A stretch of 64,000 nt of DNA from Candidatus Mycobacterium methanotrophicum (GCF_023515995.1 NZ_CP097320.1:1488001-1552000); one strand, 5' to 3'; shown: positions 18,458 through 29,616, counted from the first letter of the stretch. Notes: generated by a model not told the origin, from the sequence alone. Made by a program: numbers and translations.

Positions 18458-19408
18458 TTACTGCGGGTGGGTCGCCAGATAGTCCTCGACGGGAATCGGT
18501 GACGTCGCGGCGTAGCCGATGGGAAGTAACACGTCGCCGGCGCTGGTGACGTAATACACGTCCCATCGGTAATAGCCGGCAAACGCAGCGGGGTCGGCCG
18601 CAAGCACTGCCGCGTACTGGTCGACCGCCCGTACGTATGCGTCTGAATGGTTGTACCGGCGGATGGCCTGATCACGATCGTTGGCAAAGCCATTAGCGGC
18701 GAGGTAGCGGCTGGCCGCCATGATGCTGTCGCGGGGGGAGCCGATGTCGCCGCCCTCGCCGTAAGCGGCGAACGTCGACGGCAAGAACTGCATGGGGCCT
18801 TGCGCGCCGGCGGTGCTGAGGCCCTGGATGCTGCCGAAGCGCGTCTCGATCAGATTTATCGCGGCCAGGTAGTTCCACCCAACGCCAGAGGCCGACTCCG
18901 CCTGGTGGTAGTAGCTCAGCAGCTGGTCCGCTGGGGTCGGAGGCTCGATGTGCCACGGCGGCAGCGTGTTCTTCGCGGGCGTCATCGCCGCAAGCTGTCG
19001 ACGGGCGTCGACATTGCGGTCGTAGACGTCGAGCAGCGAGGGTGCAATCCGCGCTCGCGTTATCGCGTCCCACTCGGGGTGCCGCCCGATCGCGCGATAG
19101 GCCGCCTGCTGGCGGTGTGCGGCCGTCACCAGTGCTGCCTCCGGCGTCGACGGGTCGCGCAGCGCAAGTTCGTTGGCGACAAGGTCGTCGGCCAACTGTG
19201 CAGGATCTGACGCCAGCTGCGGCTGCGCGCCCGCGGGGATTATGGCGGGTCTCGCCGGCCCTGTCGCGGGCAACGCCGGCGCGGTTGAGCCGGCCACCCT
19301 CGTTGTGGTTGGTGGTGTCGTCGGCTCTGCGCAGCCGGCGAGCGCGAACACGGTCATGGCGAGTACAAGCGCCGCGCCGCGCTCTCGGTTAAGACTCACG
19401 GTGTTCAC
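18458..19408 (-). CDS. Lipoprotein lytic transglycosylase (SLT domain)
   Basis: The 316-residue protein has a lipobox LAGC at about residue 26 and a Pro/Ala-rich linker. A transglycosylase SLT domain spans ~165-260: YLAAINLIETRFGSIQGLSTAGAQGPMQFLPSTFAAYG. The Glu in NLIETRFG is the catalytic acid, and the AQGPMQFLPSTF motif is the standard second motif. It would cleave peptidoglycan to 1,6-anhydromuropeptides at the outer face of the membrane. It lies next to, and in the same direction as, whiB3 and the SodC-like lipoprotein. Confidence 0.9.
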   Translation of the reverse strand: MNTVSLNRERGAALVLAMTVFALAGCAEPTTPPTTTRVAGSTAPALPATGPARPAIIPAGAQPQLASDPAQLADDLVANELALRDPSTPEAALVTAAHRQQAAYRAIGRHPEWDAITRARIAPSLLDVYDRNVDARRQLAAMTPAKNTLPPWHIEPPTPADQLLSYYHQAESASGVGWNYLAAINLIETRFGSIQGLSTAGAQGPMQFLPSTFAAYGEGGDIGSPRDSIMAASRYLAANGFANDRDQAIRRYNHSDAYVRAVDQYAAVLAADPAAFAGYYRWDVYYVTSAGDVLLPIGYAATSPIPVEDYLATHPQ

Positions 19409-19540
19409 TCCTCGAGACTGAAACTACCGTGAATGCTCTCGGCGTGTCTTCGCGGCGGTTTAGGTGTCGCGGCGCCGCCTTCGACGAGCCAGCGTCGAGT
19501 TCGTCGACCTATTCCGCGGCCGGCCTTGTCTGCTTGGCGC

Positions 19541-19849
19541 CTAGGCGGTGCGGCGGATACCGCGTGGCCTACCGATCTGAGGCTTGAGCAGTAGCTCGCG
19601 TTCTGCTTCCGACAGGCCGCCCCAGATGCCGTACGGCTCACCAACTTCAAGGGCATGCGCGCGGCATTGCGCCATCACCGGGCATTGGCGGCACATCTCC
19701 TTGGCGCGCCGCTCACGCTGCAGGCGGGCCCGACCGCGCTCACCGTCCGGATGGAAGAACACCGACGAATCCACTCCGCGGCAAAGGCCTTGCAATTGCC
19801 AGTCCCAAATATCGGCATTAGGACCTGGTAGCTGCTCCGGCTGTGGCAT
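19541..19849 (-). CDS. whiB3: Redox-sensing iron-sulfur regulator WhiB3
   Basis: The 102-residue Wbl protein has the four cluster ligands Cys23, Cys53, Cys56 and Cys62 (C-x29-C-x2-C-x5-C), the G-I-W-G-G turn at ~75-79 and a basic C-terminal tail (IGRPRGIRR) for DNA binding. It starts MPQPEQLPGPNADIWDWQ like M. tuberculosis WhiB3 (Rv3416). WhiB3 senses NO and O2 through its 4Fe-4S cluster and controls lipid anabolism with SigA. It is divergent from the Rv3415c homologue, as in M. tuberculosis. Confidence 0.95.
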   Translation of the reverse strand: MPQPEQLPGPNADIWDWQLQGLCRGVDSSVFFHPDGERGRARLQRERRAKEMCRQCPVMAQCRAHALEVGEPYGIWGGLSEAERELLLKPQIGRPRGIRRTA

Positions 19850-20205
19850 TGAAGTCCCTCTCTACACGCCATGTTTCTGGCCAGTTTCCGAACAGGTAAC
19901 TCGTCAACTGAGTCGAGTGGGTCGTCGGTGACTACTCGTCGGCACTAAAGGTAGGGGGCCTAGGGAAATCTCGTCAACACGCGGTAATCTACCGAATGCT
20001 CAAAGAAGGCTTCACAATTTACCCGGCGTTCATCGACGCGATGAGACTGCTGGGCTAAGCGTTCATGGGGGCAGGGGGTTACGTGTGATCGTCCCAGCTC
20101 GCGGCTGCCCCACCGGAAATCGCCGTAAAGCTGATCAGCGTCAGTTTTAATGCCGGCGTAACTCACAAAGCATCAAGTTTTAACTTCCGCACGCCTGCGA
20201 TCTCG
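19850..20205. other. Divergent intergenic region whiB3 / Rv3415c homologue
   Basis: 356 bp without a credible gene. It should hold the promoters of both divergent genes. I see no clear palindrome, RNA gene or repeat in it. Confidence 0.6.
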
Positions 20206-21015
20206 ATGACTTATGGTCCGACAATCGAGTCCGAGCTTATCGCTACCGCCTTCGGGAATCAGCCCGAGCGTTGGCCGCTGCCGTCGGCGGACACACCGCC
20301 TCAGCTGTGGTTACGCGCGGTCGGCGCCGGCGGACAGGGCCGCTACGCCAGCGCTCGCAACGATCTCGCGTCGCTACTGCGTAGCGCGCCGGGCGATCGG
20401 CTTGCCTCCCTGGCGCACAGCACCCAGGCCTCATTTCTGCGCCAGCTGGGCTGGCATCGGTTGGCCCGCAGCTGGGATGGACGCGCGTTGGCACTGGCCG
20501 GTACCGACGAAGAGGCCGTTGGCGATGCGCTGATCGGGCTGGCGGCCGACGCGCTGGGCGTCGGCCGGCTGGCCGCCGCGGCGACGTTGTTGAGCCGGGC
20601 AGAACCGATCGTGGCGCAAGCGCCGCAGCACCGGCTGTCGATACGCCGAGCGTGGGTCGCCGCGGAGCTGGCGATGGCGGCCGGCGATGGTGCTGCGGCG
20701 GTGCGCCACGCCGAGGACGCCGTCGAGCTGGCGGCGACCACGGTCTCTGCGCGCCACCGCGCCAAAAGCGACGTGGTGTTGGCCGCCGCGCTGTGCAGCG
20801 CCGGTGGCGTAGACCGGGCCCGCACACTCGGTGCGGCGACGCTGGAGCTCGCCGGCCGGTTGGGCTTGGTGCCGTTGCGCTGGGCGGTGGCCTGCCTGCT
20901 GGTCGACTTGTTCGAGCCGGGAAGCGCGACCCGATCGATCGACGAGCTGCGCGGTCTTCGCGACGAGTCCGCTCGCCAGGTGCAGCACTGGGGCGGCGCC
21001 TGGCGCCCGCGCTAA
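20206..21015 (+). CDS. Conserved TPR-like protein (Rv3415c homologue)
   Basis: The 269-residue helical protein lacks a signal peptide. Repeated Ala-rich helical pairs (ARNDLASLLRSAPGDRLASLAHSTQASFLRQLGW, EEAVGDALIGLAADALGVGRLAAAATLLSRAEP) suggest TPR-type repeats. Position next to divergent whiB3 and size match M. tuberculosis Rv3415c. In that genome sigD follows; here a remnant and then the DUF5319 gene follow. Function unknown. Confidence 0.8.
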   Translation: MTYGPTIESELIATAFGNQPERWPLPSADTPPQLWLRAVGAGGQGRYASARNDLASLLRSAPGDRLASLAHSTQASFLRQLGWHRLARSWDGRALALAGTDEEAVGDALIGLAADALGVGRLAAAATLLSRAEPIVAQAPQHRLSIRRAWVAAELAMAAGDGAAAVRHAEDAVELAATTVSARHRAKSDVVLAAALCSAGGVDRARTLGAATLELAGRLGLVPLRWAVACLLVDLFEPGSATRSIDELRGLRDESARQVQHWGGAWRPR

Positions 21016-21042
21016 CGCCGCAGACACTGCGCCGGAGAGCAA

Positions 21043-21219
21043 ATGATCGCGCTTGGCCGATGGGATGAGGCGCAGGGCAAGCTGGAGGCGGTCAGGAACC
21101 GGGGGCAGACCGTCAAGGACGTCGAGCGCAAACAGGATCTGATCGACAAGGTGAACCTGCTGTATGCCAGGGTCGCCAGCCGTGATCCCGACGCGGCGCC
21201 GACGCGCAGCTCTGGTTAG
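21043..21219 (+). pseudogene. Probable 3' remnant of the anti-sigma-D gene rsdA; sigD missing
   Basis: A 58-residue frame begins MIALGRWDEAQGKLEAVRNRG and continues KQDLIDKVNLLYARVASRDPD. This charged helical sequence has no start signal of its own and reads as the tail of a longer protein. In M. tuberculosis the order is whiB3, Rv3415c, sigD, rsdA (Rv3413c), Rv3412, guaB2. Here Rv3415c, this scrap and the Rv3412 homologue are adjacent, so the scrap occupies the slot of the rsdA 3' end. Identity with rsdA is inferred from position and character, not from alignment. Confidence 0.5.
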
Positions 21220-21629
21220 CGGCGTCCGTGAAATCCTTCGGAATCCGAGGTCGCCTCATTGAGTGAGGCGTCGGCGTATCCCCGGCAGTAATCCCAGGTG
21301 ACGTAGGCGTCGGGCTCGGGGTCATAGGCCGGCTCGTGTGGACGTACAGTGCCGTCGACCAACAGCTGCAGCAGGTTTGCGCGCAACATGTCCCAGTCGT
21401 GATAGTGGTCCTGCTGGCACTCGTCACAACACACCACCAGGCCGCGAAGGCCCTTGTGCGCCAACAGAGCCTCGTACACCGCGAGGTCGGCCAGGTCAGC
21501 CTCGACGGCCATCCGCTCCTGTGGGTCAAGCGGTTGGGCGGGCTCGACGGCGTCTAGCGCCGCCGACGGATCAGACGGGTCGTCGGCAAATGGATCGGGC
21601 GGCAAACCCGGCGGGAGGTAGTCGCGCAC
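21216..21629 (-). CDS. DUF5319 family protein (Rv3412 homologue)
   Basis: The 137-residue acidic protein contains a conserved core LVVCCDECQQDHYHDWDMLRANLLQLL and a C-terminal DAYVTWDYCRGYADA. The Cys-Cys-x-x-Cys and His-rich motif suggests metal binding. It matches the actinobacterial DUF5319 family, which in M. tuberculosis (Rv3412) lies between the sigD locus and guaB2, as here. Function unknown. It overlaps the rsdA remnant by 4 bp in convergent orientation. Confidence 0.85.
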   Translation of the reverse strand: MRDYLPPGLPPDPFADDPSDPSAALDAVEPAQPLDPQERMAVEADLADLAVYEALLAHKGLRGLVVCCDECQQDHYHDWDMLRANLLQLLVDGTVRPHEPAYDPEPDAYVTWDYCRGYADASLNEATSDSEGFHGRR

Positions 21630-21775
21630 GACTCCACATTACGCAGCCGGGCAGGCATCACGCCAGCGCTACACCACCAGCTGCCATCCCGCTTCTCGTC
21701 CCGCCGCTGCCGCGGCGCGCATCGTCGCCGGGCGGCGAGCCGATAGGATGAGAGCCTCACTCCGCATGCGCATAA

Positions 21776-23389
<1,614 letters not shown>

Positions 23390-23504
23390 CGTGGCAGGGG
23401 TACCCGAACGGCGTCGAGGTCGACGTTTTGCAGGTCGGTTCTCGGGTTTTTGCCGCAAAAAGCCGATCTCGCGAAAGAATCGAGGCTGACCGCTCATGCG
23501 TAAC

Positions 23505-24632
23505 ATGGTCGAGATCGGCATGGGCCGAACGGCAAGACGCACTTACGAACTCGAAGACGTCCACATCGTGCCGTCGCGGCGCACCCGCTCCTCGCAGGAC
23601 GTGTCTACGGCGTGGCAGCTCGACGCGTACCGGTTCGAGGTCCCCGTCATCGCCCATCCGACCGATGCGCTGGTGTCGCCGGAGTTCGCCGTCGAGCTCG
23701 GTCGGCTCGGCGGCCTGGGAGTACTCAACGGCGAAGGGCTGATCGGCCGCCACGCCGACGTGGCCGCCAAGATCGCTGAGGTCACCGAGGCGGCCGCCAA
23801 AGAACCCGAACCGTCGGCGGCCATCCGGCTGCTGCAGCAGCTCCATGCCGCGCCGCTGGACCCCGAGTTACTCGCGACCGCGGTGGCCCGCATCCGCGAC
23901 GCCGGCGTGACCACTGCGGTGCGGGTGAGTCCGCAGAACGCTCAGGCGTTGACGCCGGGGCTGGTCGCCGCGGGCGTCGACTTGCTGGTCATCCAAGGCT
24001 CGATCGTCTCCGCCGAACGCGTCGCCAGCGACGGCGAGCCGCTCAACCTCAAGACCTTCATCTCCGAACTCGACGTCCCGGTGGTGGCCGGCGGCGTGCT
24101 CGACCATCGCACGGCGCTGCACCTGATGCGCACCGGGGCGGCCGGCGTCATCGTCGGTTACGGCTCGACCAGGGGCGTGACCACCAGCGACGAGGTACTC
24201 GGGATCAGCGTGCCGATGGCCACCGCGATCGCCGACGCCGCCGCGGCCCGGCGCGAATACCTCGACGAGACGGGCGGCCGCTACGTGCACGTGCTCGCCG
24301 ACGGGGATATCCACACCTCCGGCGACCTGGCCAAGGCCATCGCCTGCGGTGCCGACGCGGTGGTGCTGGGCACCCCGCTCGCCGAGGCGGCCGAGGCGCT
24401 CGGCGACGGCTGGTTCTGGCCGGCCGCCGCTGCCCACCCATCGCTGCCCCGCGGCGCGCTACTGCAGATCGCCATCGGCGAGCGGCCGCCGCTGCGCCAG
24501 GTGATCGACGGGCCGTCCGACGACCCGTTCGGCTCGCTGAACCTGGTCGGCGGGCTGCGCCGCTCGATGGCCAAGGCCGGGTACTGCGACCTGAAGGAAT
24601 TCCAGAAGGTCGGCCTGGCCGTTGGAAGCTGA
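23505..24632 (+). CDS. guaB3: GuaB3, IMP-dehydrogenase-related protein
   Basis: With start ATG 23505 (MVEIGMGRTARRTYEL) the protein has 375 residues, like Rv3410c; an in-frame ATG at 23496 adds three residues. It has the IMPDH/GMPR barrel (ADGDIHTSGDLAKAIACGADAVVLGTPL) but no CBS domains. The GSICTTR loop is absent; the matching region reads GYGSTRGVTTSDEV, so the catalytic Cys is not visible. Actinobacterial GuaB3 proteins are known to be distinct from active IMPDH. It is cotranscribed with guaB2 in likelihood and followed by a hairpin. Confidence 0.92.
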   Translation: MVEIGMGRTARRTYELEDVHIVPSRRTRSSQDVSTAWQLDAYRFEVPVIAHPTDALVSPEFAVELGRLGGLGVLNGEGLIGRHADVAAKIAEVTEAAAKEPEPSAAIRLLQQLHAAPLDPELLATAVARIRDAGVTTAVRVSPQNAQALTPGLVAAGVDLLVIQGSIVSAERVASDGEPLNLKTFISELDVPVVAGGVLDHRTALHLMRTGAAGVIVGYGSTRGVTTSDEVLGISVPMATAIADAAAARREYLDETGGRYVHVLADGDIHTSGDLAKAIACGADAVVLGTPLAEAAEALGDGWFWPAAAAHPSLPRGALLQIAIGERPPLRQVIDGPSDDPFGSLNLVGGLRRSMAKAGYCDLKEFQKVGLAVGS

Positions 24633-24650
24633 GGCCAGCTAATCTCCGCC

Positions 24651-24706
24651 GAGCAGACATAGAATCGCGTTACCGAAGGGGCTCTCGTGCGATTCTGCGT
24701 CTGCTC
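24651..24706. repeat. Inverted repeat between guaB3 and choD
   Basis: GAGCAGACATAGAATCGC (24651-24668) and GCGATTCTGCGTCTGCTC (24689-24706) are complementary over 18 bp with two mismatches, around a 20-base loop. It lies in the short guaB3-choD gap and may act as a terminator. The GCAGACGCAGAATCGC core resembles a motif I recall as common in mycobacterial intergenic regions. Confidence 0.7.
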
Positions 24707-24722
24707 ACCGTAGGCTGGCCAA

Positions 24723-26498
24723 GTGGAACCGGACTACGACGTCCTGATCATCGGGTCGGGCTTCGGGGGCAGCATCACCGCGCTGCGGCTGACCGAAAAG
24801 GGTTACCGGGTCGGCGTGCTCGAGGCCGGTCGCCGCTTTGCCGACGAGGACTTCGCCAAGACCTCCTGGAACCTGCGCAAGTTCCTGTGGGCGCCTCAAC
24901 TGGGCTGCTACGGCATCCAGCGCATCCATCTGCTGCAGAACTGCATGATCCTGGCCGGCGCGGGCGTCGGCGGTGGATCGCTGAACTACGCCAACACGCT
25001 CTATGTCCCGCCGGATCCGTTCTTCAACGACCCGCAGTGGTCGCACATCACCAATTGGCGCGCGGAGTTGATGCCGCACTACCGGCAGGCCCAACGCATG
25101 CTGGGCGTGGTGGAGAACCCGACGTTCACCGACGCCGACCGTGTGGTCAAGGAAGTCGCTGACGACCTGGGTTGCGGCGACACGTTCGTGCCGACCCCGG
25201 TCGGGGTGTTCTTCGGTCCGAACGGAACCAAGACACCCGGCAAGACGGTGCCCGACCCGTACTTCGGCGGCGTCGGCCCCGCCCGGACCGGCTGCCTGGA
25301 ATGCGGATCCTGCATGACCGGCTGCCGCTACGGCGCCAAGAACACGCTGTTGAAGAACTACCTCGGCCTCGCGGAATCGGCTGGGGCGCAGATACATCCG
25401 ATGACCACCGTCACCAAGTTTGCGCAGCGGCCCGACGGGATGTGGGCGGTTCACACCAAGCACACCGGCCGCTTGGTGCGCCGCAAGACGCGTACGTTCA
25501 CCGCGAATCATCTGGTGCTGGCCGCCGGCACGTACAACACCCAAAAGCTGCTGTTCAAGATGCGTGATACCGGCAAGCTGCCCACGCTGTCCGAAAAGCT
25601 GGGTGTGCTGACCCGTACCAACTCCGAATCGATCGTCGGCGCGGGGCGTCTGCAGGTCCGCCCCGACCTCGACCTGACTCATGGCGTGGCGATCACATCG
25701 TCGATCCACCCGACGGCGGACACCCACATCGAGCCGGTCCGTTACGGCAAGGGCTCCAACGCCATGGGGCTGCTGCAGACGCTGATGACCGACGGCCCAG
25801 GCCCCGAGGGTACCGACGTGCCGCGCTGGAAGCAGTTGCTGCACAACGCCGGCGAAGATCCCCGTGGCACGTTGCGGCTGCTCAACCCGCGGCGGTGGAG
25901 CGAGCGCACGGTGATCGCGCTGGTGATGCAGCATCTGGACAACTCGATCACCACGTTCACCAAACGCGGCAGGCTGGGACGACGCCGCTACGTCAGCAAG
26001 CAGGGCCACGGCGAGCCGAACCCGACGTGGATTCCGGTCGGCAACGACGTCACCCGTCGCATCGCCGCCAAGATCGACGGGGTGGCCGGCGGCACCTGGG
26101 GCGAGCTGTTCAACATCCCATTGACCGCGCACTTCCTGGGCGGCGCGGTGATCGGCGAGGACCCCGAACAAGGCGTGATCGACCCGTACCACCGGGTGTA
26201 CAACTATCCGACCTTGTCGGTGGTCGACGGTGCGGCGATATCCGCGAACCTCGGCGTCAACCCGTCACTGTCAATTTCAGCGCAGGCCGAGCGGGCCGCG
26301 TCGTTGTGGCCCAACAAGGGTGAAAACGATCTGCGGCCGCCCCAGGGCGAACCGTATCGACGGCTAGACCCGATCGCGCCGCGGCATCCGGTGGTGCCGG
26401 CCGATGCGCCTGGCGCACTGCGCTGGGCGTCCTCGGCGACGCCAAGCGATGCGCGGCAGCGCCGTGTCAGCCCCGGACCCCTCAGCTCCGTTGGCTGA
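24723..26498 (+). CDS. choD: Cholesterol oxidase-like GMC-family flavoprotein
   Basis: The 591-residue protein starts at GTG 24723 and carries the FAD-binding DVLIIGSGFGGS near its N-terminus. The GAGVGGGSLNYANTLY segment is the GMC substrate/FAD motif. A four-Cys cluster, GCLECGSCMTGCRYGAKN, is conserved in mycobacterial ChoD. The C-terminal GGTWGELFNIPLTAHFLGGAVIG region holds the catalytic His. It is the homologue of Rv3409c; annotated as 3-beta-hydroxysterol oxidase, although the true substrate in mycobacteria is debated. Its last 17 bp overlap the convergent GH65 gene. Confidence 0.92.
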   Translation: MEPDYDVLIIGSGFGGSITALRLTEKGYRVGVLEAGRRFADEDFAKTSWNLRKFLWAPQLGCYGIQRIHLLQNCMILAGAGVGGGSLNYANTLYVPPDPFFNDPQWSHITNWRAELMPHYRQAQRMLGVVENPTFTDADRVVKEVADDLGCGDTFVPTPVGVFFGPNGTKTPGKTVPDPYFGGVGPARTGCLECGSCMTGCRYGAKNTLLKNYLGLAESAGAQIHPMTTVTKFAQRPDGMWAVHTKHTGRLVRRKTRTFTANHLVLAAGTYNTQKLLFKMRDTGKLPTLSEKLGVLTRTNSESIVGAGRLQVRPDLDLTHGVAITSSIHPTADTHIEPVRYGKGSNAMGLLQTLMTDGPGPEGTDVPRWKQLLHNAGEDPRGTLRLLNPRRWSERTVIALVMQHLDNSITTFTKRGRLGRRRYVSKQGHGEPNPTWIPVGNDVTRRIAAKIDGVAGGTWGELFNIPLTAHFLGGAVIGEDPEQGVIDPYHRVYNYPTLSVVDGAAISANLGVNPSLSISAQAERAASLWPNKGENDLRPPQGEPYRRLDPIAPRHPVVPADAPGALRWASSATPSDARQRRVSPGPLSSVG

Positions 26499-28872
26499 CC
26501 GCACCTTTCGGCGACGCGAGGCCGCTGTGTCGGTGCATCGGCTCGCGGCCCGGCGGCTGCGGCGGTCGCGGCAGCAACGGCTCACGGCGCGTCAGCGCAA
26601 CGGTCGAGGGCTCGCTGGTGGTCAAAATGAGATCCTCGCCGGCGTGGCGGAACTTCAGCTCACCGTCGGGCCCGTCCCGCAGCGTGTAGGTGACCTCGTC
26701 GTGGGTCACCGAGACGGTCAACCGGTGTCCCTGCCAGATCAACCGGAAGCACAGCCGCGCGAAACTGTCCGGCAGCTGCGGGTCAAGCGACAGGATCCCC
26801 TCGTCGTCGCGCAGGCCACCGAATCCGCCGACCAGCGCCGTCCATGCGCCGGCCAATGAGGCCATGTGCAGCCCGTCGCGGGTGTTCAAATGCAGGTCAC
26901 GCAGGTCGATCAGCGCCGCCTCGAAGGCATAGTCATGTGCGAGCTCCAGGTGGCCCACCTCGGCGCACATCACCGCCTGGGTGCAGGCCGACAGCGACGA
27001 GTCGCGCACCATGCGCCGCTCGTAGTAGTCGACGTTGCGCGCCTTCTGTTCGGGCGTGAATGCGTGGCTTTGCCACTGCATCGCCAAAACCAGGTCGGCT
27101 TGCTTGATGACCTGCGCGGGATAGAGCCGTACATAGGGCTCGTGCAGCAACAACGGATAGCTGTGTCTGTTTTCGAAGTCCCACTCCGCAAAGGTGGTGA
27201 AACCTTCGCATTGCTGGTGTACGCCCAGTTCCTCGTCGTACGGAATGTTTGCCGCATGGGCCGCATCCCGCCAGGCAGCGGTTTCCTCGGTGCTAACGCC
27301 TAACTCGCGGGCCTTCTCGGGATGCCGGGCGCACGCTTCGGCGGCCACCTGGAGGTTGTGTGCCGCCATCAGATTCGTGAAGACATTGTCGCGCACGATT
27401 GCGGTGTACTCGTCGGGACCGGTCACCCCGTCGAGGTGCCAGACGCCGTGCCGGTCGTGGTGGCCGAGGGAGCGCCAGAGCCGAGCAGTTTCAATGAGTA
27501 CTTCAAGCCCGCACTCCTCCTCCAGAGACTGATCGCCGGTGACGATGCGGTAGCGCTCGAACGCTATTGCGATGTCGGCGTTGATGTGGAAGGCCGCCGT
27601 GCCGGCCGGCCAGTAGCCGGAGCATTCCTGACCGTGAATTGTCCGCCACGGAAACGCCGCACCTTCCAGGCCGAGCTCGGCCGCGCGCTCCTTGGCCACA
27701 TGCAGCGTCGATGCCCGCCACCGCAGCGCATCGGCGACCGCATGGGGCGCGGTGTAGGTCAGGACGGGAAGGACGAATCCTTCGGTGTCCCAGAAGATGT
27801 GGCCGTCGTAGCCGGTGCCGGTGAGGCCCTTGCTGGCAATTCCGCGGCGTTCGGCCCTCGCGCTTGACTGCAAAAGGTGGAACAGCCCGAACCGCACCGC
27901 CTGCTGGATCACCGGGTCGCCCTCGACCTCTACGTCTGCGCTGTCCCAGAAGTTGTCGAGGTATTCGCGCTGGGCGTCCACCAGGCCCTGCCACCCGCTG
28001 TACTTCGCGCCGGCCAGTGCGCCGGCGGCTTGATCGCGCAGGGCGGGTCGAGAGCGCAGGCTCGACCAGCCATACGCCAGGTATTTCACGATGCGCAGCT
28101 TTTGGCCGGGGCGCAGCCCGCAGATCACTGTGGTGCGGGCCAAGTCCGCGTGAGCTTCGGTCTGCACCTCGACCCGCCCCGGAACATCGATGTCGTGATC
28201 CATCCCGGCCGACATCATCAGCCCGCTGGCCCTGGTGCGGTGCATCAGCACTACGCGGTTTTCGGTGGTCTCGTGGTCGACCGGCTCCAGTGGCTTGTCC
28301 AGCACGGCCGAAACCCGGGGGTCGTTGGAGGTTGCGGGCTGACCCTCATTGCTGACAAGCTCGGATTGCACTGTGACGCGGACGAATTCATCAACCGCCT
28401 CGACCACGTATTCGATGGCTGCGACGCTGCGGTGGGCCAGCGACACCAGCCGTGTGGAGATCAACTTCACCTCTCGGCCCGCCGGCGAACGCCAGTGCAC
28501 GCGGCGGACCAGCGTTCCGGCGCGCAGGTCGAGAATCCGCTCGTGGTCGAGCAGGTGGCCGTATCGGACGTCGAACAGCTCGTCGTTGACCATCAGGCGC
28601 AACAGCTTGCCGTTGGTGACGTCGACGACCGTCTGCCCGGCTTCCGGATAGCCGAACCCCGCCTCCGCGTACGGCAGTGGCCGGACCTCGAAGAAGGAGT
28701 TGAGGTAGGTGCCGGGCAGGCCGTGCGGTTCACCCTCATCGAAGTTGCCGCGCAGTCCGATGTGCCCGTTGGACAACGCAAACAGCGACTCGGATTGGGC
28801 CAACAGCTTCAAGTCGAGGCGGGTTTCGCGGACCTGCCAGGGTTCGACGGGGAAAGCTTCTTGGGTGATCAT
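26482..28872 (-). CDS. Glycoside hydrolase family 65 phosphorylase/hydrolase (Rv3401 homologue)
   Basis: The 796-residue protein has a GH65 N-terminal beta-sandwich (residues ~1-270), a catalytic alpha/alpha barrel (~330-690), and a small C-terminal beta domain. The general acid is Glu488 in GVTGPDEYT. The barrel motif GYDGHIFWDTEGFVLPVL is typical of maltose/trehalose/kojibiose phosphorylases. It lies 9 bp downstream of a beta-phosphoglucomutase gene, the classic partner that turns beta-glucose-1-phosphate into glucose-6-phosphate, which supports phosphorolysis rather than hydrolysis. Exact disaccharide unknown. Confidence 0.92.
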   Translation of the reverse strand: MITQEAFPVEPWQVRETRLDLKLLAQSESLFALSNGHIGLRGNFDEGEPHGLPGTYLNSFFEVRPLPYAEAGFGYPEAGQTVVDVTNGKLLRLMVNDELFDVRYGHLLDHERILDLRAGTLVRRVHWRSPAGREVKLISTRLVSLAHRSVAAIEYVVEAVDEFVRVTVQSELVSNEGQPATSNDPRVSAVLDKPLEPVDHETTENRVVLMHRTRASGLMMSAGMDHDIDVPGRVEVQTEAHADLARTTVICGLRPGQKLRIVKYLAYGWSSLRSRPALRDQAAGALAGAKYSGWQGLVDAQREYLDNFWDSADVEVEGDPVIQQAVRFGLFHLLQSSARAERRGIASKGLTGTGYDGHIFWDTEGFVLPVLTYTAPHAVADALRWRASTLHVAKERAAELGLEGAAFPWRTIHGQECSGYWPAGTAAFHINADIAIAFERYRIVTGDQSLEEECGLEVLIETARLWRSLGHHDRHGVWHLDGVTGPDEYTAIVRDNVFTNLMAAHNLQVAAEACARHPEKARELGVSTEETAAWRDAAHAANIPYDEELGVHQQCEGFTTFAEWDFENRHSYPLLLHEPYVRLYPAQVIKQADLVLAMQWQSHAFTPEQKARNVDYYERRMVRDSSLSACTQAVMCAEVGHLELAHDYAFEAALIDLRDLHLNTRDGLHMASLAGAWTALVGGFGGLRDDEGILSLDPQLPDSFARLCFRLIWQGHRLTVSVTHDEVTYTLRDGPDGELKFRHAGEDLILTTSEPSTVALTRREPLLPRPPQPPGREPMHRHSGLASPKGAVSQRS

Positions 28873-28881
28873 GATGGCGGC

Positions 28882-29616
28882 CTAGAGCAGTTCGGCAAGG
28901 TCGGTGACGACGACGTCGGCGCCATGGCGCTTGAGGTCCGCGGCTTGGCCCACCCGATCGACGCCCACCACAAATCCGAAGTTCCCGGCCCGACCGGCCT
29001 CGACACCGGACAGGGCGTCCTCGAACACGGCCGCCTCGCCGGCGGGCACGTCCAGCAGCTGTGCGGCCCGCAAGAACGAGTCGGGCGCCGGCTTGCCCGC
29101 GAGGTGTTCCTCGCGCAGTGTTACGCCGTCGACACGCTGGGAGATGAAGTGGTCGAGTCCGGTCATTTCCAGCACCTCGCGCGTGTTGGCGCTGGACGAC
29201 ACCACGGCCGCGGCGGCACCGGCGGCGGCCACCGCCTCCAGATACCGCCGCGAGCCGTCGAATACCTCGACGCCGTCGTCCTGCAGCGTCTTCTGGAAGG
29301 CATCGTTCTTGCGGTTGCCCAACCCGTAGATGGTGTCGGCGTCCGCAGGATCGTCGGGGTTGCCGTCGGGAAGTTCGATGCCGCGGCTGGCCAGAAATGA
29401 GCGGACCCCGTCTTCGCGTTTCTTGCCGTCCACGTATTGCCGGTAGTCGGTCGCGGGATCGAACGCGACGAACTGCTCGCCGGTCTTTTCGGCCCGTGCC
29501 CGCAAGAACGCGTCGAACACGGCTTTCCACGCCTTGGTGTGGACACTGGCGGTGTCGGTGAGGACACCGTCGAGGTCGAACAAACAGGCGCGCACTGAAT
29601 CGGGCAGACCCAGCAC
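28882..29616 (-). CDS. Beta-phosphoglucomutase family HAD hydrolase (Rv3400 homologue)
   Basis: The 244-residue HAD protein has [20 protein letters not shown] (nucleophile Asp and acid Asp), [11 protein letters not shown] (motif II) and [23 protein letters not shown] (motif IV, Mg-binding acidic pair). The cap helix and length match beta-phosphoglucomutases. It forms an operon with the GH65 gene, in which the GH65 enzyme releases beta-glucose-1-phosphate as this enzyme's substrate. Confidence 0.93.
   Translation of the reverse strand: MLGLPDSVRACLFDLDGVLTDTASVHTKAWKAVFDAFLRARAEKTGEQFVAFDPATDYRQYVDGKKREDGVRSFLASRGIELPDGNPDDPADADTIYGLGNRKNDAFQKTLQDDGVEVFDGSRRYLEAVAAAGAAAAVVSSSANTREVLEMTGLDHFISQRVDGVTLREEHLAGKPAPDSFLRAAQLLDVPAGEAAVFEDALSGVEAGRAGNFGFVVGVDRVGQAADLKRHGADVVVTDLAELL

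Noticed and set aside
24705..26192. 495-residue minus-strand frame over choD
   Set aside because: Antisense shadow of choD; composition is His/Arg/Gln-rich with no domain.
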